Part shown: in pieces, positions 27,501-35,640 of the stretch | Numbering within the stretch: the first letter of the stretch is position 1 | Layout: each line of letters opens with the position of its first letter | NCBI GenBank assembly: GCA_007844125.1 | Contig: CM017567.1 | Coordinates: forward strand, 39,139,440-39,203,439 | DNA length: 64,000 bases | Reading direction: 5' to 3' | From: Sinonovacula constricta | Taxonomy: Eukaryota; Mollusca; Bivalvia; Cardiida; Solecurtidae | Notes under the pieces: model-generated | What the model was told of the DNA's origin: nothing | Seen by the model: only the letters and a program-made list of their open reading frames with translations | Databases searched by the model: none | Translations under genes and position numbers: made by a program

Positions 27501-27945
27501 TCTACAGTTAGAAGTATTTCATTCGCATTGTGTTTCTATGCTTTCACGTTATAAATAAATATGTTTCCAAAATACCAGATTAACTTTGTACACTGTAAGC
27601 GATAATTAAATATCCAGTGCATTGACTGTTGGATTAATAAACGTATAATTTTTTTTTTATTTAATGCTAATATTTGCATATGATATTTACTTTTAAACGT
27701 TGTTTTCCGTTGTTTTGTTTACACTCACTTTATTTGTTGTCTTTTCAAACGATATTAAATGTGTACATATTTACTTATTTATCAACATGGCTCTTTTTCG
27801 TTTCATGTTTAGTTGGTATGGTATCATGACGCGTTGCTGGACCTACGAACAGCGGAAGCGACCGAAATTTGCCGACATTTGTCCGGAAATCGAAGGCCTT
27901 TTCGTAGCACCCTCCGGGGATGACAACTACTACTATCAGCGTTAG
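209..27945 (+). CDS. Receptor-type tyrosine pseudokinase with EGF-like/FN3 ectodomain (gene 1, 5' end outside window)
   Basis: Single-pass membrane receptor predicted to bind an extracellular ligand and signal through a kinase-like but probably inactive cytoplasmic domain. Twenty-seven exons with GT-AG borders (one GC-AG) sum to 3,637 nt: one base completing an upstream codon, then 1,211 codons and TAG at 27943-27945, every junction keeping phase. Order: Cys-rich segment (residues about 1-34, counted from the first complete codon), EGF-like (34-66), second Cys-rich (66-102), long ectodomain (103-738), FN3-like (739-831), transmembrane (about 838-866), juxtamembrane (867-925), kinase-like domain (926-1198) and a short tail with three adjacent Tyr. 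By comparison with gene 2, two 5' exons (signal peptide and one Cys-rich exon, about 55 residues) lie upstream. Exons are listed in the domain entries. The architecture is known from invertebrate receptor kinases; I cannot assign a named subfamily. Gene-model confidence is high, exact edges slightly less so. Confidence 0.86.
1190..1430 (-). mobile_element. Decayed SINE, family 1 (fragment)
   Basis: Shares the body of the family seen at 6551-6862: a GTCGGTGTCC-like start, TGTGTATA, CATGATACCACA, GACACCGGG, TTTGCTTGAGC and TACCATTTTAATGACTT. The tRNA-like head is heavily degraded. It lies in a gene 1 intron in reverse orientation. Confidence 0.6.
1935..2810 (+). mobile_element. Interspersed element B, interrupted by element A
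   Basis: Segments 1935-2093 and 2608-2810 together match the uninterrupted copy at about 9020-9400: TTGTTACCTGAA and CCGGTGAAAT-like on the left; AGCCACGCT, ACCACGTGAC-like, GCGTCGATAT and CGATATATTTCACGATTT on the right. No ORF. The corresponding intron of gene 2 (61251-61769) lacks it. Superfamily unknown. Confidence 0.65.
2094..2607 (+). mobile_element. MITE-like element A, nested inside element B
   Basis: About 514 bp, non-coding and AT-rich. The ends are inverted: ATAGATAGTTTCC at the left and AACTATCTAT at the right, with a subterminal CATCTTTGAAGG / CCATCAAAGATGG pair. A second copy lies reversed at 8319-8838. The uninterrupted element B at 9020-9400 supplies the empty site. Non-autonomous DNA transposon inferred. 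Confidence 0.65.
3175..3391. repeat. Compound triplet microsatellite in gene 1 intron
   Basis: Successive ACA, ATA, TTA and GAT tracts fill most of the 339-bp intron between exons 2992-3102 and 3442-3577. The equivalent intron of gene 2 is 336 bp and also rich in GAT triplets. Long ORFs through here are low-complexity shadows. Confidence 0.9.
4794..4876. repeat. (ACGC)n / (CA)n microsatellite
   Basis: Alternating purine-pyrimidine ACAC and ACGC units in a gene 1 intron. Such tracts can adopt Z-DNA; no function is implied. Confidence 0.88.
5060..6530. repeat. 26-bp minisatellite, about 55 copies
   Basis: Unit close to GGCAGTAAGTGTATAGGTGG plus TACAMT, 26 bp, with sporadic 25-bp variants that lose one G (TATAGTGGTAC). 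It occupies about 1.47 kb of the intron between exons 4229-4383 and 7128-7284. Every unit carries GTAAGT, the ideal metazoan 5' splice-site hexamer. Several overlapping minus-strand ORFs here are repeat artefacts. Confidence 0.92.
6551..6862 (-). mobile_element. tRNA-derived SINE, family 1
   Basis: About 310 bp. Read on the minus strand, it begins with a tRNA-like head (box A-like GCGCAATCGGTAGAGCGTCG; a box B-like region near 6800) and ends near GGGACGATAAGCCCAATAAA. Further copies: 19461-19768 (-), 54165-54478 (+), 56806-57102 (-), 57711-58021 (+). In a gene 1 intron. Confidence 0.78.
8319..8838 (-). mobile_element. MITE-like element A, second copy, abutting an exon
   Basis: Reverse-orientation copy of 2094-2607, with shared stretches such as TTAACAGCTTTTATGAAG, ATGCAGG.TGAAATCTGG and CACCACTGT. 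The right end (GGAAACTATCTAT) lies about 15 bp before the exon starting at 8854, so the branch-point region of that intron must fall at the element edge or inside it. Confidence 0.68.
9020..9400 (+). mobile_element. Interspersed element B, uninterrupted copy
   Basis: Matches 1935-2093 plus 2608-2810 across the element A insertion point: ACAAACATG runs directly into the CTATCT..AGCCACGCT segment here. Lies in the gene 1 intron after the exon at 8854-8968. No ORF. Confidence 0.62.
10900..12480. repeat. 49-bp G-rich minisatellite, about 32 copies
   Basis: Consensus unit starts GATGGTAGCGGTGGTTACGG and continues GTGGTAAAGGCTGGAAGTGG then GGTGCAGCT, 49 bp. Copies vary at a few positions (TGATGAAGGCTTG, GTTGTGAAGGTTG) and the edges are more divergent. 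It fills most of the intron between exons 10633-10841 and 13148-13317. A related short array of 'GGTAGCAATAGCT' units lies at 12890-12990. Confidence 0.92.
12890..12990. repeat. Short 'GGTAGCAATAGCT' tandem repeat
   Basis: About four units of a ~21-bp motif (AGCTGGTAGNGGTGGTAGCA) next to the 49-bp minisatellite, probably of common origin. Confidence 0.75.
13508..13880. mobile_element. Possible AT-rich fold-back MITE
   Basis: Inverted relationships are visible: TTGTATAAA on the left against TTTATACAAA on the right, and repeated GGTTAA/TTAACC motifs throughout. No ORF. The boundaries and target duplication are unclear, so this is tentative. Lies in a gene 1 intron. Confidence 0.35.
14812..15290. 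repeat. Imperfect tandem duplication, ~252-bp offset
   Basis: Two adjacent units share TATGGAATGCATTTTGTTAT followed by GGGGACGATAGTG (14852-14884 and 15104-15136) and then weaker similarity (AAATCGCA.CTGTT.TGTGAG, GCAACAATAAA). The first unit begins at or just after the 3' splice junction of exon 14612-14808. Confidence 0.75.
15476..15545. repeat. (CT)n microsatellite
   Basis: About 70 bp of uninterrupted CT dinucleotides in a gene 1 intron. Confidence 0.95.
15832..16005. repeat. (GAA)n / (GAT)n triplet tract next to an exon
   Basis: Purine-rich GAA run followed by GAT units, ending 12 bp before the exon at 16017-16191. The acceptor (ATAAACAG) therefore has almost no pyrimidine tract, which is unusual. 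Confidence 0.9.
17618..19112 (+). other. Gene 1 FN3-like module split over two exons
   Basis: Exons 17618-17742 and 18959-19112. The first carries [20 protein letters not shown], matching the FN3 B-C strand pattern with the core Trp. The second carries [19 protein letters not shown], the FN3 'L.P.T.Y.f.V' signature around the E-F loop and F strand. Length is about 93 residues, normal for FN3. The 1,216-bp intron between them holds a SINE at about 17920-18130. Membrane-proximal FN3 domains are common in receptor tyrosine kinases. Confidence 0.82.
17920..18130 (-). mobile_element. tRNA-derived SINE, family 3
   Basis: On the minus strand the head reads GGGGGCGTCAGTGGCATAG, box B-like GGTTCGAGTCCCG, then a body shared with 54577-54815 (+) and 24640-24780 (-). 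Lies between the two FN3 exons of gene 1. Confidence 0.7.
19461..19768 (-). mobile_element. tRNA-derived SINE, family 1
   Basis: Same body and tRNA-like head as 6551-6862 (box B on the minus strand GGTTCGATCCCGG). In the gene 1 intron before the transmembrane exon. Confidence 0.78.
20930..21075 (-). repeat. Interspersed repeat, family 4
   Basis: Carries the reverse complement of AAAACCGGTTTTACAGAG.. and GGTCAGTCGGCAAAAG-like sequence; related to 22435-22520 (+), 40395-40535 (+) and more weakly 42405-42495 (-). No ORF; class unknown. Confidence 0.6.
21090..21320 (+). mobile_element. tRNA-derived SINE, family 2, 5'-truncated
   Basis: Begins inside the tRNA-like head (GGGTTCAAACCCCGGCCGGG) and then follows the body of the full copy at 22676-22970: AAAGACTTTAAAGTTGGTAG, GGCTTCCCTCCTAACGCTC, GGCACCTCATAAGTGCCCC. 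In a gene 1 intron. Confidence 0.75.
21379..21535. repeat. 36-bp tandem repeat, 4.4 copies
   Basis: Unit TTTTCAGATTTTGGTAGAAT plus ACCTTCGTCCTGTGCC, 36 bp. Being a multiple of three, it keeps one frame open (repeated [12 protein letters not shown]), but it lies in an intron of gene 1 and is not part of its coding model. Confidence 0.9.
21643..21989 (+). other. Gene 1 transmembrane and juxtamembrane exons
   Basis: Exons 21643-21696 and 21820-21989. The joined product has a Gly-rich lead ([15 protein letters not shown]), then [15 protein letters not shown] followed by a basic stop-transfer MRKG. This is one hydrophobic helix of about 25 residues with a GxxxG-like N-terminal half, a pattern known to favour helix-helix contact. 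The juxtamembrane segment is strongly basic ([18 protein letters not shown]) and ends near a Tyr (NAGYE). Topology inferred: type I, N-terminus outside. A short degenerate duplicate of the end of the second exon lies downstream near 22118-22170. Confidence 0.86.
22105..22172 (+). pseudogene. Degenerate partial copy of a gene 1 juxtamembrane exon end
   Basis: CGTAGACGGACACTCCAGCA, then CGTCTTTGCTAA and ATGAGGTCAGTTGACG, repeats the end of exon 21820-21989 with its donor and following intron bases, minus CGCCGG. The reading frame is not maintained as an exon. Local duplication offset about 175-180 bp. Confidence 0.75.
22435..22520 (+). repeat. Interspersed repeat, family 4
   Basis: ACGGTCAATCGGCAAAAGGG, then ACTGAGGTGCTTAAACCGG; sister of 40395-40535. 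In a gene 1 intron. Confidence 0.6.
22676..22970 (+). mobile_element. tRNA-derived SINE, family 2, full length
   Basis: The head resembles a tRNA: CCGGCCGCAATAGCTCAGG with box A TAGCTCAGGTGG, an anticodon-arm region, then box B GGTTCGAACCC and a closing stem CCGGCCGGG. The body ends in a short CCATCC repeat (22948-22962). Pol III-type internal promoter inferred; not a functional tRNA because a ~200-bp SINE body follows and is shared with 21090-21320. Confidence 0.82.
23129..27945 (+). other. Gene 1 tyrosine-kinase-like domain lacking catalytic residues
   Basis: Exons 23129-23306, 24371-24490, 25349-25503, 26212-26334, 26959-27073, 27351-27444 and 27813-27945. The fold landmarks are present: VVAKLLK with the subdomain II Lys, [44 protein letters not shown] (tyrosine-kinase type P+1 loop), [17 protein letters not shown] and [13 protein letters not shown]. 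The catalytic set is broken: glycine loop reads [11 protein letters not shown], the alphaC Glu position aligns with Met (KMNFAGKK), HRD reads HRR and DFG reads GFG. The gatekeeper position reads Tyr. No Tyr lies between GFG and APE. The tail DDNYYYQR offers Tyr that another kinase might phosphorylate. Phosphotransfer is therefore unlikely; scaffold or allosteric signalling is the inference. A sequencing error would need to hit several codons independently. Confidence 0.88.
24640..24780 (-). mobile_element. tRNA-derived SINE, family 3 (partial)
   Basis: On the minus strand: GTCGATTTGTTACTCCTCTG-like sequence then GGGTTCGAGTCCCGG. The same family as 54577-54815. In a gene 1 intron. Confidence 0.65.
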
Positions 27946-28095
27946 ATGTACGAACTCGTGAACGAATATGCGGACAAACTCCGCAGCAGACCGTGCAGTA
28001 GTAGGAAAATATGGACTCTATAAACATTAAGGAATTAAAAACTTTGATTTAAAATTGTTTTATAAGGCGGTAAAACATTAAAAAGGAGGTACGTC

Positions 28096-28116
28096 AATAA
28101 ATTAACAAAAAATAAA
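28096..28116 (+). terminator. Polyadenylation signals of gene 1
   Basis: Two AATAAA hexamers at 28096-28101 and 28111-28116, about 150 nt after the gene 1 stop codon. They are the first canonical signals on the plus strand after the stop and imply a short 3' UTR of roughly 170-190 nt. The cleavage site itself cannot be seen. Confidence 0.6.
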
Positions 28117-28890
28117 ACCAGTATTTTGGTGATTGTTTTTGCACATATAGTAGCTAATATATGTGTACTAGCTACCAAAAGTCAAGGATTAAAATATGAC
28201 AAAGCAAGACAGCAGTAAACTGGTACTCACACATTTAAGACAATAATCACAAACCGCAGAGATTGTTTGGTCTTAAGCACGGAAATCCTGGTTCTTTGAC
28301 CAGTTTTTAAACAGTTAATCTTAGAAAATCAAAGCTAACAAAATAACGAAAAACAGATTTGTATTTATAAGCACATTGACAATGATATAATTGTTACTGT
28401 CTAAGTAATGCTATATTTGTATTTGCTTGAATGACATTTGCAAGTAATAACAATAATAACATAAAAAGTACAAGAATGTTATTTCTAATAGTTTATTTTT
28501 GTGTTATTTTTGTGACATTTCGAAAAGATTGATTATCTAAAATATCGTTGTAACAAGTTTGAAACTTAGTTTTGTTGATGTCAATTTTAGGTCATGAAAA
28601 ATAAAAACAAAGACAAATTCAAAAACTTTTAAGTAAGTTATCATATGAATAATGGCAACGAAATGGACTGATCCCTGTTTTAAATCAGAAAAATGTACAG
28701 AATAAAATATAAAATTAAATGAATTTAAATTAAAATTTTAATATGTTCTAAGTGTCTTTTATTAACTGCATATAAACTTTGTTTTTTTTTGTTTTTATTA
28801 AACTATAATGCTGCTTCTAAAGATGTAACCATATTATCAATTATTAAATTGTAATTGTTCTTTTGGCGGTTATTTGCTTCCTGCAAGTCT
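28117..28890. other. AT-rich intergenic DNA, no feature seen
   Basis: No ORF with coding character, no repeat shared with the rest of the window, and no promoter-like cluster that I can recognise. Confidence 0.6.
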
Positions 28891-28896
28891 AATGTA

Positions 28897-29021
28897 CAAT
28901 CGGAGCACCTCGGACATATTTCGCAATAAACCTCCGAGAAGTGTAGTTTTTCTGGATGTTCATTCGGAGTGCCTCTGTGATTATGATGTAGAATTGCGGA
29001 ATTACCAGAGGGGTTCCGACT
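28897..29021. mobile_element. Short MITE with CAATCGGA termini
   Basis: Left end CAATCGGAGCACCTCGG; right end CCAGAGGGGTTCCGACTG, its imperfect reverse complement. A larger relative with the same ends lies at 59993-60400 inside gene 2. About 125 bp, non-coding. Confidence 0.6.
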
Positions 29022-29667
29022 GAAAATGTTGGAAGAAGCAGCAGAAAAAGAAGGGAAGATGAGTCATGAAGAAAGTTGAGTAGAGAAGTTATAATCATTT
29101 TATTTGTGATAATATTTTATATCATTGTTTTTTTCATTATGTACTGAAATATCACCAAAGATCCATACGCACTTGCAGAGGCATGTGCGATTACATTATT
29201 TGTCTTTTTATTTTGTTGATTTTTATTTTATGTATCTATTAAACGTCGTTTTTTATGAGTACATTGTCGCTTTTATTTTTGTTGATTTTATCTTTACTTA
29301 TCTTTTAAGCATTCTATTCCTTCTAAACACATGTGCGTTTTACAGGAAGCATGATTATCTGTATATTTTAGTTTACAGTTTATTATGATTATATTTTTTC
29401 GCAAACACATGTGCGTAGTTTAAAAAAAAACGTAGACTCGTGTCTTAAGTTATTAGTTAATATTAATCGTTGCGACAAGTTTGAAACTTATATATTGTAT
29501 TAGCTTGTTATCTCCATTTTTACATTAGACTGTTATGTTTATATTATATACTTATTTTGTATATTTTATTTATTGCAGTTATGTTTAGTCTTTGTTATAT
29601 AAGCCTTCTATTATTATTTTATTGAAGTGAAAAAATACATTGATGAGTGTTTTTCTTCAGGTCTAAT

Positions 29668-29833
29668 ATATTATTATTATTATTATTATTATTAGTAGTA
29701 GTAGTAGTAGTAGTAGCAGCAGTAGTAATAGTAGTAGTAGGAGTAGTAGTAGTAGTAGTTGTAGTAGTAGTACTATTATTATTATTAGTAGTAGTAGTAG
29801 TAGTAGAAGTAGTAGTAGTCGCAGTAGTACAAC

Positions 29834-29871
<38 letters not shown>

Positions 29872-29902
29872 GTAGTAGTAGTAGTAGAAGTAGTAGTAGT
29901 AG

Positions 29903-29934
<32 letters not shown>

Positions 29935-30050
29935 GTAGTAGTAGTAGTAGTAGTAGAATTATTATTATTATATTATTATTATTAGTAGTAGTAGTAGTAG
30001 TAGTAGTTGTAGAAGTATTATATTATTATTATTATTATTATTATTATTCG
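29668..30050. repeat. (TTA)n/(AGT)n triplet satellite
   Basis: Alternating blocks of TTA and AGT triplets over about 380 bp in the region downstream of gene 1. The long ORFs on both strands are low-complexity artefacts. Confidence 0.95.
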
Positions 30051-31533
30051 TTTCGCTCATGCAATATTGTAATTTTATATCATATGTTAGTTATGTTAAG
30101 TTTGCTACATGTTCTTTTCATCATTATAACATGGTTTCTATAACATTTCTTATTGAAATTAACTGTGTATGATTGTGCTAGAATAAACGGTGATTACATA
30201 TTTCTTTGTGTGTATGTGTCTTTTTTAAGTTTCCATAAAATATAATTGATAAATTAAGATGAAAATGTGGATGAGGATAAGTAGTTCGTTATTGTAACTT
30301 CTGCGAACAACTTTGTCTCCTGGGTAACCACGGCCAGTTTTGGGTGGTAAGTTTCTATCTTTAAACGAATTTGAAATAAATTAAATTATTTGTGAAATGA
30401 AATGTATATTATGTAGAAAACAATTGGTAGAAAAATGCCAGTTTGCATAGAGTTCTAAAAATTTCACAACAATACACGAATAAGATTGATATTGGTACAT
30501 GGTGAAATAAGATACATATATGTGCACATGTATAGCCGTAATAACCACATTGTTTGAAATACAATTGTCGCGGTATACCGGTATATTGCGATACTAGGTA
30601 AAGTCAATACAGTACTGCGGCACACAATGACCATACCGGGCTTTTACATGTACGATAATTTGCAACTTTGGTTGTTGAAACCGTTTCGTGCATTCAAAGT
30701 CAAAAGATGCTCGTTTTAATGACAAGCGATCGCCGAAAACCGACTGAAAATGTAGTCTAGGGTCAAATACATGGTAGGGGAGGTCATTCTAAACCAATCG
30801 GGAAATGCGGCGTACTCGATTTGCATTTGCTGTTTTCATTTCAATAATGCGATCAACATTTCTTAGTTATATTTACGTCAAAGATATCACTTTTTTAAAA
30901 AAATACGTTTGCAAACAAGGAAAATTGGCAAAACATTAATAGAAGTTAGTTATTTTGTAGTTTGCTTTAACCTGTCAAATTATCCATACACTTTCCCGGC
31001 TGATCGCACAATGAATTAGTAGTCGGGCAACTCCGCTTACCTAATATAAGTTAAACCATATCGCGATAGGTTCATGTTTATATAGGTTCATAATGTTTAT
31101 TCGGAACGCGCACCCCAAAGGTGTTCTCGGTGCAATGGTTAAAACGTTTGATTTGAAAACTACAGTTCGCGGGTACACACAAATATATATTTACGCCAAG
31201 TCTCGAACAGTCTAACCTCAAGTTCTCAAGCCATAAGCAGTAACCACTGAGCCAAGCGGACATTGTAGGGAATGTCTCTATTGAAGCAATGATATCATGC
31301 TATTTTTATCGAGAGTCTTCCGATAACTAATTAATTGTGCGCCTAATCGTGAAATCGTATGGATATTTTGATAGGTTCAAAAAAAGACTGCACTAAACAT
31401 GAAGTATATGTTCACAATAAATCTTAGTTTCATGTGTCCCTGTTACAAGACGCAGTATCAGCGCTTGTAAAATTTGGTTCTCGCTAATATCAGCGCATGT
31501 AAATTTATCAGCGCATGAAATAATTTCTGTTGA
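30051..31533. other. Intergenic DNA, possible decayed tRNA-like segment at 31195-31262
   Basis: Mostly featureless. On the minus strand 31195-31262 reads like a decayed tRNA/SINE head (GTCCGCTTGGCTCAGTGG, then a box B-like TGTTCGAGACTTGG). Too degraded to call. Confidence 0.35.
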
Positions 31534-31732
31534 CTTACCTATGGCGTACCTTTAGGGTCTTTATTGCATGACCCTGTATCATGCTAAAACATTCAGCATC
31601 ATGCTTAAACTTATAGCATGATACAGGGTCATGACAACTGATTTTTCAGGTAGATGCTGTATCATGCTTAAAATAATTTAGACCTTTTGGTGCGTAAGTG
31701 AACGTCCCTGCATCTAACAAATATAGTTTTAG

Positions 31733-34104
31733 TAGGTATAGGAACGACTTTTTGAAAATAAAATAATTTCATTGATCTTATAGCATTTATTTGTAGCTAT
31801 GGATGTGAGAAACTCAATAAAAAAAATTTCATCAAATTCCATCAATAAATGGCAAAGTTATGGTCACTTCTGTACCATCATAAAAGCAAGCCGTTGTCAA
31901 CGTTTTTTTAAAAAAGTAAGAAAATTTGGTTCCCAACATTTAAATTGATACATTTTTATGAGGAAGGGCTGTTTTGTGTTGAAAACTTTGCATATTCATA
32001 ATTTCAGTTGAAATAACACATTTTTTGTGAAAACAATATGAAATTTTAAGAAAAAAATGTGAAACAAGTATCATTATCATTCACAAAATAAGCAAAAATA
32101 TGACCACCAAGACAATCAGAAACATTTCTTTCTCAAAAATTTATGTTATTTGCTATTTTTTGTAGCATGTTTGTGATAACACAAAATATGAACCATTTTA
32201 TTCCTATTAATCCAATTTTATTGTGTAATATTATCACCTACAATATATATATATATTTATAATATATTAAATATATATAATAATGTATGATATATCACGA
32301 CATGAAACAAGGCTCTGGTCAGCAAAGTATTAGCTACTTAAGTGAAGTTTTGTTAAACTTATTAACTGCTTAACTCTTCTAAATCTTCACAAGGGGAAAG
32401 TATATTTTCAACAAGGATTTCAAAACTCAACACAAAGTTCACTGTTTACAGGTATACTTAAGCCCAAGATTCAAACTATCAAGATTCAAGTACACAAGTT
32501 TATTAATCTCACTAACAGTTTAACTCTTTTTCATTTAACTAGTTATGTCAAAGATGCAAACTGTCAATAGTTGTCATCTGCTTCAAGGAAAAGCCTAAGT
32601 CAACACATATTCTTCAATGATCAATGGTTTACTTAAGTCCACCATCCAAACTGATCTGAACTGATCCAACCACTTAAGTGTTTGTTTTACTATAGTCAAA
32701 ATACAAACCATGTCAATATTCTCAAACACTCCTCAGCACAAGTTCATTGGTTATTAGTAATTTCTTAATACTAATCATTATTTCAACAAGTTTTTTTAAT
32801 AATGGTCATGTTTTATTGGTTTACACAAGCCAATGATCCAATCTGATTCAATTCTTACTAAAGTCAAAGATGCAAACTATTTCAGAAGTACATTTTTGTT
32901 AATTTCCTCTACACTGACAAGTTAACCTTTTACTGGTTTGCAAACTTGTGATGTAAGGAAATGTCTTATTTATCTTGCTGACTTGCCTCTTCCTTCTAAT
33001 GGCCTTTAAATACATATGTAAATCAATCCACTGAAATTTGTTTAAAGCAGTTTAGCAATTTAAAATGTAACATTAATTATTCAAATGTATTTATTTACAA
33101 ATAAAAGCATTTTTTTTTACTAACTAAAAACCTGATACCAAATAAAATACTGCAATACTTATTATTTCTAAATCTCCATTCACATATTCTTCCAAAAGAT
33201 TATATGTGTACACATTTTCATCATTTGCACTGTCAGAAATCTGATTAAAAAAAAAACTAAATAAGCTAGAAGGCGGGGAACAGGTGAGAGGGGGTTGTCG
33301 AGATGATGCTTTGTAAGACTAAGTTTGAAATTAATCAAACAGGTCATTGACAAATAGCTGTGGTGAAAAAAATCACCAAAATCAACATTTTACATGGATA
33401 ACAGTTTGTTGATTGACACAATAGATATTAATAATCAGGAAGAGTAGTTCGTTTTTTTTATTTCGGGATAAATTTCACGGGAAAAAGTTACCTAGACACC
33501 GGTAAAATAATCATATGTTTTTGCATAATATCATTTGTTTGCATCTTCAATACTCAAATATGTTCTATATAAATCAGTAAAGAATTCACTCATAACCATT
33601 GTTTCCACTAGGAATCCTTTTGAATATGCAATGTGAGGCACATACGCACATAAAATTAAAATCTTTGCAAAATCACCGGGTAAAAAGTTATGGCTACACC
33701 GGCGGACGAAAACAAATATAAGAGTCTACAGTGTGGTTGAAATTAATTAGCATACGGATTGGCGGTATCGAAAATAGTTGCAAATACAACTGATAATAGT
33801 TTAAAAGGGTACTGAGCATAGGAATATGACCGTTTTTTGAGAAAAACGCCATTAAATCAGTTTTTATTTATTTTGAGAAAAATTTACTTATAGTTTTAAT
33901 TAAGTGGCAATGATCCGTTCTCCCTCAAAATTTTTGGTCATGTCCTCGGAACATTCCTTAAACTGGTTTAGTAAGTTTTTTTGCTAAAGCAGACCATTTT
34001 CATAGCGTAAAACAGCGTAATCCAAACACACTATTTCGGAACCAAAAAATGCGCCGTGACAAGGGCAACAGGAAGAGTTACCTCCCCTGCCGTTCCTATC
34101 GCTA
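31733..34104. mobile_element. TIR element inserted in the left arm of the fold-back element
   Basis: Ends read TAGGTATAGGAACG at the left and CGTTCCTATCGCT at the right, imperfect inverted repeats. AGTTTTAG occurs directly on both sides (31725-31732 and 34104-34111). The right arm of the host element gives the uninterrupted sequence across this point. The 8-bp duplication and TAG-type ends suggest a hAT-like non-autonomous element; no coding capacity is visible. Confidence 0.65.
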
Positions 34105-34570
34105 GTTTTAGCATGTTACTAAAAATATTGCACTACCCAGGGTCTTGCTAATTCCGATTGGTCGGTTTTAGCATGATGCTAAAAGATTATTGCACTACCC
34201 AGGGTCATGCAAATTCCGATTGGTCAGTTTTAGCATGATGCTAAAAGATTAATGCACTACCCAGGGTCATGCAAATTCCGATTGGTCGGTTTTAGCATGA
34301 TGCTAAAAGATTAATGCACTACCCAGGGTCATGCAAATTCCGATTGGTCGGTTTTAGCATGATGCTAAAAGATTAATGCACTACCCAGGGTCATACAAAT
34401 TCCGATTGGTCAGTTTTAGCATGATGCTTAAAGATTAATGCACTACCCAGGGTCATGCAAATTCCGATTGGTCGGTTTGAGCATGATGCTAAATGTTAAA
34501 TGCACTAGCCAGGGTCATGCGAATTCCGATTGGTCGGTTTAAGCGTGAGGCTAAAATGAGTTTAAGTATG
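34105..34570 (+). repeat. 62-bp palindrome-bearing array, forward
   Basis: About 7 units of GTTTTAGCATGATGCTAAAA plus GATTAATGCACTACCCAGGG, TCATGCAAATTCCGATTGGT and CG. TTTAGCATGATGCTAAA is a perfect palindrome around one base. Each unit also has ATTGG, the reverse of a CCAAT motif. Confidence 0.9.
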
Positions 34571-35129
34571 TGGGTAAATGATTAGCCTTGGGTGAAATAA
34601 ATTTTATTGCACAGTGCCTCTGTATTAGTTTCTCCAAATTTAATTCGTCTGCAGTTTTTTAGATGGGCGAGACATCGAAATTTTATGGATGATTGACAGT
34701 AAAATGCTTCCTTCGACTAAATAGCTAATTAGTGAAGTGTCATTTCCTGGGTTGGGCACATGATATTTTGTTTTGACCTTTACCCTGTAGATTTTTTAAT
34801 GAAATAGACAAAAATTTCCGACAGTGTTTCAGTTGCTACATATCGTTCGCTAAGTACAGACGCGTTTTGTTTTTACAATTTAATTTTCTTGCAATTGATG
34901 TTTGTGTCATGAGTGCCTGGGATTGCCGAAGAACTTCGTCCGAATCGTTAGTTCTCAGTGTCCTTGTTACAGAACCAAATATATTCCTTGCACCTTGTAG
35001 AGACACTTCTAAATTCATAATTTTCTTTTGTAATAAACAAACGAAAACGAACAATATGGCTTCCAACACATGTATGTTTGTCCGCTTCATTCTATTGGTT
35101 AAATACGCAGAGGTGCATTGTGGTAATGA

Positions 35130-35640
35130 TATCTTAGCCGCATGCTAAAAGGAACCAATCAGAATTTGCATGACCCAGGGTGATGCAATTATTATTTAGC
35201 ATCATGCTAAAACGGACCAATCAGAATTTACATTACCCTGGGTAGTGCATTAATCTTTTAGCATCATGCTAAAACTGACCAATCGGAGTTTGCATGACCC
35301 TGGGTAGTGCATTAATCTTTAGCATCATGCTAAAACCGACCAATCGGAATTAGCAAGACCCTGGGTAGTGCATTAATCTTTTAGCATCATGCTAAAACTG
35401 ACCAATCGGAGTTTGCATGACCCTGGGTAGTGCAACTCTTATTTAGCCTCATGCTAAAACCGACCAATCGGAATTAGCAAGACCCTGGGTAGTGCATTAA
35501 TCTTTTAGCATCATGCTAAAACTGACCAATCGGAATTTGCATGACCCTGGGTAGTGCAATAATCTTTTAGCATCATGCTAAAACCGACCAATCGGAATTA
35601 GCAAGACCCTGGGTAGTGCAATATTTTTAGTACCATGCTA
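35130..35640 (-). repeat. 62-bp palindrome-bearing array, reverse
   Basis: About 8 units of the same repeat in reverse orientation (CCGACCAATCGGAATT, ACCCTGGGTAGTGCA, TTTTAGCATCATGCTAAAA), running directly into the right TIR. Confidence 0.9.

Noticed and set aside
23129..27945. Loss of catalytic residues explained by sequencing error
   Set aside because: HRR, GFG, the alphaC change and the missing activation-loop Tyr lie in separate exons of an otherwise perfect frame; independent errors at just these codons are unlikely.
29647..29985. 112-aa hydrophobic ORF
   Set aside because: Pure TTA/AGT triplet repeat.
34867..35148. 93-aa ORF in the centre of the fold-back element
   Set aside because: No recognisable domain, overlaps an antisense ORF of similar length and runs into the repeat array; not enough to call a gene.
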